NCBI GenBank assembly: GCA_018645535.1
Contig: JABGWN010000083.1
Location: 1 to 11,909 of the forward strand
Source: Methanobacteriota archaeon
GTDB lineage: Archaea; Thermoplasmatota; Poseidoniia; Poseidoniales; Poseidoniaceae
Length of the DNA: 11,909 nt
Direction: 5' to 3'
In this document: positions 7,638-11,909 of the stretch, piece by piece
How the letters are laid out: each line of letters opens with the position of its first letter
Position numbering within the stretch: the first letter of the stretch is position 1
Position numbers and translations under genes: made by a program
The notes under the pieces: generated by a model
Databases searched by the model: none
Seen by the model: only the letters and a program-made list of their open reading frames with translations
Told to the model about the DNA's origin: nothing

Positions 7638-9104
7638 TCAGAAACTGAAGTCTGAGAATTCTTCTTCCTCTTCATCCCAAGTGGTTTTCTTGTCCTCTGC
7701 TTGTGGTTCAGGTTCAGCCTTCTTACTCACTGCTCTTCGGCGTCGAACCTTCGGTTTATCTTCGACCTCAGGCTTAGAACGTGTTGGAGGGCCGCGAGAT
7801 GAAGGGATACTTGTCGATGGAGGAGATGAAGTTGGAACAGAAGATGAAGTTGGAACAGAAGATGATGTCGGAACTGAACTGCTGCCAAAAGTAGATGATG
7901 GTGGGACAAAGGACTCTGTGTTCTTTATTTGTTTTTCAACACGCTTCGCATCTTCTGATGCGACAACAGATCCACCAGATCCAAATTCGGATTTTACAGG
8001 TGAATCTGAACTTCCACTCAGTGCACTATCAATACTGAATGAGCCAAAGCCATCGTCTTCATCCTTCTTTTTGCTTGTTTTTGCAGGAGGTGGTGATCTG
8101 CTTTGCTTGCGTTGTTCTGTTCGACGTTGATCAGGTGTTGTCATACCGGCTTCCTTAGCGTCTTTGACATCTCTACGAACCTGTGCAGCCTTCTCGACAC
8201 CTTCTTTCCCAAGAAGGGTCAATGCGACACTTCGAGCGCTCATACCAACACGCAAGGATGAATACATGTAGGTTCCAACACCGCCGCCGATACCGACAAG
8301 GAGTACAAAGAGAATGAATCCAGTACGGCCAAGGAACGGAACATCGCCAAAGACGTATTCATCATCTGCTTCACCATCCATACTGACTGTGGAATCTTCA
8401 AATTCGATTTCTGTAACTAAGAAGAACAATTGATTCACATTGAAATTTCCAGCCTTAGCGACACAATCGTTCGTTACGCCGACATCTCGATTGTTTCCAC
8501 CTTCGGGATTCTGTGAGGGGTTGATTCCATCTACAAGGTATCCTGAGATTCGAATTGGTTGGTGGTATTTCCCAAGTGCAGCAATTCCATCGTTGATGTT
8601 TTCACTGGCTGGAATAAGGCCCAGGACAAACCACTTTGAGTCTGAGTCGCCATCAACACTGTCTAGGTCAACTGTACCTTGACCTGTCTTTGGTTGGACT
8701 GGTACGTCCCATTGTTTGACTTCAATTCGCTCACCAGCGCCAGAGAGAACATTCTTTGCATCGGTGAATGACATCTGTTCAATTGCCACAGCCGCAGTTG
8801 TTGCAAAGGTCAAATTATTGTTGTTGAGATCACTGTTGTGTGTGTCATAGATGGTGCTCGCACTCATGTAGCCTTCAAATTTGATTTTTCCACCTTTATC
8901 CGGTCCAACTTCACCATCAAGGCAGCCACGTTCGGTGTAGGTGTTGGTAATGGTATCCTCGCCGAGTTTCGATGTGAATGTGAAGGTCCCGTCCCCGTTT
9001 CGTTCAACGACAATCGACTCATCCCATTCGGGTGCTACAGGTGCTAAACACCCAGCAAGAACGAACAGAGAAGCGAGAAGTAAGCCCAGCAACCCTTGGC
9101 GCAT
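7638..9104 (-). CDS. Lipoprotein with single membrane span and low-complexity cytoplasmic tail, unknown function
   Basis: The ATG at 9104 gives 488 residues with a textbook lipoprotein signal: Arg2, hydrophobic core, then LAGC with Cys19 for lipid attachment. Residues 20-258 are an extracytoplasmic domain with Cys61 and Cys214. Its GLIPASENI (162-170) and PIRISGYLVDG (183-193) stretches recall an uncharacterised bacterial membrane-protein family, only from memory. One helix (261-281) is followed by a basic region (282-348), then a disordered Ser/Pro tail with three SSSVPT repeats (about 408-426), an RRRR patch (454-457) and a very acidic end, WDEEEEEFSDFSF (476-488). The similar DDGFGSFSID occurs at 350-359. 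With a lipid anchor outside, the tail must be cytoplasmic. An upstream TTG at 9134 with AGGAG 5 nt before it would add 10 residues. The frame is open to 9197, but that part lies within tRNA-Ser. Function unknown; paired negative/aromatic motifs suggest partner docking. Confidence 0.88.
   Translation of the reverse strand: MRQGLLGLLLASLFVLAGCLAPVAPEWDESIVVERNGDGTFTFTSKLGEDTITNTYTERGCLDGEVGPDKGGKIKFEGYMSASTIYDTHNSDLNNNNLTFATTAAVAIEQMSFTDAKNVLSGAGERIEVKQWDVPVQPKTGQGTVDLDSVDGDSDSKWFVLGLIPASENINDGIAALGKYHQPIRISGYLVDGINPSQNPEGGNNRDVGVTNDCVAKAGNFNVNQLFFLVTEIEFEDSTVSMDGEADDEYVFGDVPFLGRTGFILFVLLVGIGGGVGTYMYSSLRVGMSARSVALTLLGKEGVEKAAQVRRDVKDAKEAGMTTPDQRRTEQRKQSRSPPPAKTSKKKDEDDGFGSFSIDSALSGSSDSPVKSEFGSGGSVVASEDAKRVEKQIKNTESFVPPSSTFGSSSVPTSSSVPTSSSVPTSSPPSTSIPSSRGPPTRSKPEVEDKPKVRRRRAVSKKAEPEPQAEDKKTTWDEEEEEFSDFSF
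7825..7878 (-). repeat. Three tandem 18-bp repeats coding for SSSVPT units
   Basis: Units lie at 7825-7842, 7843-7860 and 7861-7878. The first two are identical and the third has a few changes. They encode Ser-Ser-Ser-Val-Pro-Thr repeats in the cytoplasmic linker of the lipoprotein. An 18-bp period keeps the frame, so copy number could change by slippage without breaking the gene. Confidence 0.9.
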
Positions 9105-9131
9105 GAAAAGTACAGGGAGGGTATAGTTTGT

Positions 9132-9144
9132 CAATGCTTCTCCT
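9132..9144 (-). promoter_or_regulatory. Shine-Dalgarno plus TTG, alternative start of the lipoprotein gene
   Basis: On the minus strand AGGAG (complement of 9140-9144) is followed after 5 nt by TTG (9134-9132) in frame with the lipoprotein. The ATG chosen at 9104 has no Shine-Dalgarno. The TTG form would put ten mostly apolar residues (TNYTLPVLF plus the initiator) before the Arg of the signal peptide, which is unusual for a signal peptide. Either start gives the same mature Cys, so the choice affects expression more than product. Confidence 0.4.
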
Positions 9145-9158
9145 AAATTGGATGGAGG

Positions 9159-9240
9159 CGCGGCGAGAGGGATTCGAACCCCCGAGTCATCGGACACCGG
9201 ATTTCAAATCCGGCGCAATACCAGGCTATGCGATCGCCGC
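9159..9240 (-). tRNA. tRNA-Ser (anticodon TGA)
   Basis: This folds as an 82-nt class II tRNA read from 9240 down to 9159. The acceptor stem GCGGCGA/TCGCCGC has seven pairs. The D arm is GCA-TAGCCTGGTAT-TGC. The anticodon stem CCGGA/TCCGG encloses the loop TTTGAAA, giving anticodon TGA (reads UCA, Ser). The 13-nt variable arm TGTCCGATGACTC can pair GTC with GAC. The T arm is GGGGG-TTCGAAT-CCCTC with one wobble pair, and the discriminator is G. CCA is not encoded (CCT follows). It lies 46 nt after the sco-like gene and 54 nt before the lipoprotein ATG on the same strand, so it may be processed out of a longer transcript or have its own promoter. Confidence 0.95.
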
Positions 9241-9263
9241 AATGATTTGGCCACAACTCCCCC

Positions 9264-9270
9264 TATCAAA
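9264..9270 (-). promoter_or_regulatory. Possible TATA element of tRNA-Ser
   Basis: On the minus strand, GAAAAGAG followed by TTTGATA is centred about 27 nt upstream of the tRNA 5' end, as expected for an archaeal BRE/TATA pair. The match to a TATA consensus is imperfect and no other AT-rich element lies in the 46-nt gap. Confidence 0.3.
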
Positions 9271-9286
9271 CTCTTTTCCCTTGAAA

Positions 9287-10816
9287 TCACTCAGATTTCG
9301 CACGAACCGAGATTGCTGCCATGGAGATCATGACCACTGAAAGGATGAGGCCAACTGAAGGAATTCCTTCAGATTCTATTTCGATTAATCCCTCTTTTTC
9401 AGCGAGTGTGACGATGTCTTCAACGAAGTCTTCTGGAAGCCACTTATCACTTAGCCAAGAGACTCGAGGTTTCTTGTCTTCATCGAGGATATAGGTAATG
9501 GTTGAATGACCAACAGTGTATTCTGGTTCTTCAGAGAGGATTGTAACACAACGCATGTCATCATCTTCAGCCCATTCATATCCTGCATCACACATGCAGT
9601 GAGCATTTTGCCCAGAGCCCATAATCCAACCATTTCCGCTACATTCTGTGGCTTCAATTGTTGCAAATCCTGGTGTTGGAATATTACTGTTGTCTGTGCT
9701 GTTTGGCGCCCATGCGATTGTCATTGGATCATCGAGACCGTCCATGCCGACCTCAGCGTCTTCCCATGTCATGTTTGTTTGATTCCATGTGTGTAATTGC
9801 CACCACCAACTCCAATCTGCTGGAGCGGAGACGCCATTTATGCTGTTGAGGAAGTGTCCGAAACTACTGTCAGAAATATCTACATCAATTCCTGCTCCAT
9901 CAAAGGCGCCTTGAGTGAGATGATGCCCTGTAAAGTTCGGTATGCTAACCAGAGCAGTCGTATTGTCAGGATTGACCACTTGAACAGAAGCATCATCGCC
10001 CACAGGAGCCGTCAATAACGATGCGTTTGCTTGAGATGAGAACCATGCAAGGTGTTGATCTTCAAGAGCATTAACTGAATCAATACCAACTGGAGAATCT
10101 TCCCAATTCTCACTTGTCTCGTTGAACAGTTTCAAGCTCCACCACCAACTCCAATCTGCTGGAGCATCGTAGCCGTTAATTCCGTTAACCATTGTTCCAA
10201 ACTGTGAATCTGATGTGTTGAGTTCCCATCCTGCCTCATCAACTGCAAGTGTTGTTAATGTCATTCCAGTTGGAAGGAACATCAATTCAAGGCTGGTTCC
10301 GTTTTCGTTTGTATAAACAACACTGGAATTGTGTATTTGGCCATCCATATCACTCAGGTTGTCATCATGAGGATCGGTGACAATCTCTTGGACAACCATG
10401 CCAAATCGAGACCAAACCTCAGCAAGCTCTGTGCTATTGCCTGTAAGATGCGGCCATTCAACCCCATGAAGAGCCATATAATCGGTCAAGACTTCAGGAG
10501 TATCGTGTCGAGGGTCAAGGGTGATTGAAACAAAGCCCACTTCATCTGCAATCTCATCAGGTATCTGTTGTTGTACCATCTTCAAATTCTGAGTAATGAT
10601 TGGACAAACATCGGTACATCGAGTGAATAAGAAGGAGACGACAACAATATCTTCCGTCATATCAGAGAATCTCATGTCTGAGTTGTTCTGGTCTGTAAGC
10701 GTAAAATTCTCTACGCTTGAAGTTGATAATTGGAATCCATTGAATGCAGAGGCAGGTACGCTTACGAGTGTTACCGATAAGAGCAGGGCTACTAGAAATA
10801 ACGCAATTCTTCTCAT
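9287..10816 (-). CDS. SCO-type copper chaperone with large internal DUF4430-like/EGF-like insertion and C-terminal anchor
   Basis: The 509-residue exported protein is probably a factor that loads copper into cytochrome c oxidase. A signal peptide (1-24, cut near PASA-F) precedes a SCO/thioredoxin domain: VVVSFLFTRCTDVCPII (58-74; copper ligands Cys67 and Cys71), VSITLDPRHDTPEVLTDY (96-113) and HGVEWPHLTG (117-126). The matching C-terminal part, VGHSTITYILDEDKKP (435-450; candidate copper ligand His437) and PEDFVEDIVTLAEKEGL (461-477), comes only after some 270 extra residues. These hold two related repeats (212-248 and 325-361, each with APADWSWWW), and a Cys cluster C392, C407, C409, C423 of EGF-like look. 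Residues 484-509 form a Gly/Pro-led hydrophobic helix ending in basic residues, an anchor or sorting tail. Many NxS/T sites suggest glycosylation. Family SCO proteins are about 200 residues. The gene is 9 nt after subunit IV of the oxidase, which fits the role. Confidence 0.88.
   Translation of the reverse strand: MRRIALFLVALLLSVTLVSVPASAFNGFQLSTSSVENFTLTDQNNSDMRFSDMTEDIVVVSFLFTRCTDVCPIITQNLKMVQQQIPDEIADEVGFVSITLDPRHDTPEVLTDYMALHGVEWPHLTGNSTELAEVWSRFGMVVQEIVTDPHDDNLSDMDGQIHNSSVVYTNENGTSLELMFLPTGMTLTTLAVDEAGWELNTSDSQFGTMVNGINGYDAPADWSWWWSLKLFNETSENWEDSPVGIDSVNALEDQHLAWFSSQANASLLTAPVGDDASVQVVNPDNTTALVSIPNFTGHHLTQGAFDGAGIDVDISDSSFGHFLNSINGVSAPADWSWWWQLHTWNQTNMTWEDAEVGMDGLDDPMTIAWAPNSTDNSNIPTPGFATIEATECSGNGWIMGSGQNAHCMCDAGYEWAEDDDMRCVTILSEEPEYTVGHSTITYILDEDKKPRVSWLSDKWLPEDFVEDIVTLAEKEGLIEIESEGIPSVGLILSVVMISMAAISVRAKSE
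9800..10165 (-). repeat. Exact 27-bp direct repeat inside the sco-like gene
   Basis: The 27 bases at 9800-9826 recur exactly at 10139-10165, 339 bp (113 codons) apart. They encode the APADWSWWW core of two homologous protein repeats (residues 212-248 and 325-361). The flanks diverge much more at both DNA and protein level (INGYD versus INGVS before it, SLKLFNE versus QLHTWNQ after it). The identity therefore reflects either strong constraint on the Trp-rich core or recent local gene conversion. Confidence 0.9.
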
Positions 10817-10825
10817 ATTTTCAAC

Positions 10826-11194
10826 TCAACGGTCTCTTGTAAAGTCTTCTCCCCAGTCAGGTGTGCACCAGCCTGGGAGTCCATTTACACCTTCAGGATT
10901 GGAAAGTCCAATACCCCAAAGCATCAAAAGAACGAATACGGTTGGGAATAAAGCGACTCGAAGGTATATTTTCGGATCGTCCCAAAGGTGCATGAAGAAT
11001 GCTCCAATTCCAAATCCTTTGATGATTCCAACAACGATAAGAATGCCCCAAACGACATACACTGAGACACGGGTATCAGTACCTGGGTACTCTTCGAAGA
11101 AAACAGCACCAACCTCAAAGAGAGTAAAGAACATCAGTATGATGAAGTTCCAGAAGTAAATATCCTTGCCCATGATTAGTTTGTGTTCTCCCAT
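10826..11194 (-). CDS. coxD: Cytochrome c oxidase subunit IV (prokaryotic type)
   Basis: A 122-residue membrane protein of the heme-copper oxidase, the terminal O2-reducing complex of aerobic respiration. It has three helices (about 13-33, 44-65 and 76-97) and the conserved signature of the family between helices 2 and 3: Lys59 in IIKGFGIGAFFMHL, His69, and the following WDDPK. The short C-terminal tail (98-122) is hydrophilic and contains one Cys110. Length is typical (about 90-120). The subunit is structural, with no catalytic residues of its own. The start at 11194 follows GAGGTGA with a 4-nt gap, overlapping the stop of subunit III, so translation is probably coupled. A second ATG at codon 8 is less well placed. 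The symbol follows common usage; some annotations use ctaF or coxF. Confidence 0.9.
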   Translation of the reverse strand: MGEHKLIMGKDIYFWNFIILMFFTLFEVGAVFFEEYPGTDTRVSVYVVWGILIVVGIIKGFGIGAFFMHLWDDPKIYLRVALFPTVFVLLMLWGIGLSNPEGVNGLPGWCTPDWGEDFTRDR

Positions 11195-11203
11195 ATTTTC
11201 ACC

Positions 11204-11909
11204 TCAGTATAGATAGAATGCTGGGAAGATAACAACCCAAGCCAGATCAACAAAGTGCCAGTAGAGACCGAAGTACTCGATTCCCTGTGCATTTTCTTCG
11301 TCCCATTCGACGGTATCGGCCTTGAAAATCATGTAGAGCATGATCAACAATCCCGCAAAGACGTGGACACCGTGTGCGCCAGTAGCCACGTAGAAGATTG
11401 AACCTTGTTCAGTTCCGATGGTGAATCCTTCTGCAATCAGATGGCTCCACTCAACTAACTTGAGTACAATGAACATTGTACCAAGAGCGAGAGTAACAAT
11501 CAGATAGTTACGGATTGCACTCTTCTTGTCTGGCATGATTTTGCCCATGAATCCACTTGGCACTTTGTAGTCATGTGACTTAGCGACCTTTAGGGCCAAG
11601 ACGATGGTATAGGATGAGATAATTAGAGCAAACGTGTTGACAGCACCTGGGAGTAGAGTCCAGAAATCACCAGTTCCTGCAGCACCGCCAGGTCTGAGAT
11701 AATCAGAAGCGGTCATGACTGTTTCAGTAACCCCTTCCTTGCAGTTCCCTTCATCGAGTGCCCACTTGGTACACCATTCAGTTCTCATACGTAGGTATGC
11801 GGAAAAGAATGTAGCGAAGACCATGACTTCAGACATCAAGAAGACCCAAATACCCACCTTGCGGATGTGTTGTCCATCAAATGGATCTGATGTAGCGAGT
11901 TGCTCACCA
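11204..11909 (-). CDS. coxC: Cytochrome c oxidase subunit III (5' end beyond right edge)
   Basis: The visible part is 234 codons of a multi-helix subunit III, which stabilises the proton-pumping heme-copper oxidase. Recognisable segments, in order: VGIWVFLMSEVMVFATFFSA opening the first visible helix, VNTFALIISSYT in the next, a helix with VLKLVEWSHL, then the signature TGAHGVHVFAGLL and the C-terminal YFGLYWHFVDLAWVVIFP. The GTG at 11857 is not the true start: the frame stays open to the edge (GEQLATSDPFDGQHIRK precedes it) and family proteins begin before this segment. The loop after the first visible helix is about 40 residues long, with two cysteines (CTKWALDEGNC) and Gly-rich; it faces outside and is longer than usual, possibly disulfide bonded. 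The stop TGA overlaps the ribosome site of subunit IV 9 nt away. The rest of the operon (subunits I and II) is probably to the right. Confidence 0.95.
   Translation of the reverse strand, partial: GEQLATSDPFDGQHIRKVGIWVFLMSEVMVFATFFSAYLRMRTEWCTKWALDEGNCKEGVTETVMTASDYLRPGGAAGTGDFWTLLPGAVNTFALIISSYTIVLALKVAKSHDYKVPSGFMGKIMPDKKSAIRNYLIVTLALGTMFIVLKLVEWSHLIAEGFTIGTEQGSIFYVATGAHGVHVFAGLLIMLYMIFKADTVEWDEENAQGIEYFGLYWHFVDLAWVVIFPAFYLY

Noticed and set aside
7625..7660. Possible hairpin terminator between the two convergent genes (CTTTCAG/CTGAAG)
   Set aside because: The stem needs a bulged T, most of it lies within the lipoprotein coding end, and no T-run follows on either strand.
7681..8130. A 149-codon plus-strand open frame with Asp/Glu/Gly repeats
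   Set aside because: Its repeats are the reverse reading of the SSSVPT-coding tandem repeat in the lipoprotein gene; no start signal or family match.
9128..9340. Plus-strand frames with GFEPPSHR or GIRTPESS sequence
   Set aside because: These are antisense translations of tRNA-Ser, not proteins.
10596..11159. A 187-codon plus-strand open frame
   Set aside because: It is antisense to coxD and the start of the sco-like gene, has no recognisable domain, and those minus-strand genes are certain from motifs.
1..11909. CRISPR arrays, insertion sequences, integrases, rRNA genes
   Set aside because: No regularly spaced repeats, terminal inverted repeats, transposase motifs or rRNA-like sequence were found by reading; the only repeats are inside coding regions.

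Overview
The window looks like a piece of an archaeal chromosome, most likely a planktonic Marine Group II euryarchaeon (Poseidoniia/Thermoplasmatota). That assignment is an inference. It rests on two tRNA genes without encoded CCA, an aerobic cytochrome oxidase cluster, Sec/lipobox and C-terminal anchor signals on secreted proteins, short intergenic gaps, frequent strand switches, and bacterial-type metabolic enzymes in an otherwise archaeal-looking setting. I see no mobile element, CRISPR array, rRNA or phage gene.

Layout from left to right. (1) Minus strand, open at the left edge: a giant polytopic membrane protein (at least 1036 residues, roughly 25-30 hydrophobic segments, acidic cytoplasmic head), of unknown function. 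(2) Plus strand: ATP-dependent phosphoenolpyruvate carboxykinase (pckA), a small DUF4190-type membrane protein with a Gln/Pro-rich head, and tRNA-Arg(TCG). (3) Minus strand: bifunctional riboflavin enzyme ribD, tail to tail with the tRNA. (4) Plus strand: a diacylglycerol/sphingosine-kinase-fold lipid kinase, divergent from ribD. (5) Minus strand to the right edge: cytochrome c oxidase subunit III (open at the right edge), subunit IV, a highly modified SCO-type copper chaperone, tRNA-Ser(TGA), and a lipoprotein with one membrane span and a long low-complexity cytoplasmic tail.

The clearest functional unit is the coxC-coxD-sco run. The genes are 9 nt apart with near-identical junctions, and the third product carries the CxxxCP copper site expected of a factor that metallates the oxidase. 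Its oddity is the most interesting thing here. The SCO thioredoxin fold appears to be interrupted, between the copper-cysteine half and the copper-histidine half, by about 270 residues containing two DUF4430-like repeats and an EGF-like cysteine cluster. The protein ends in a C-terminal membrane-anchor or sorting tail. PckA (gluconeogenesis/anaplerosis), RibD (flavin synthesis) and the lipid kinase are individually recognisable housekeeping genes with no evident joint role.

Start codons were chosen from Shine-Dalgarno spacing and family length. Two genes have TTG candidates with good upstream AGGAG/GGAGG; one was accepted (lipid kinase) and one left as an alternative (lipoprotein).
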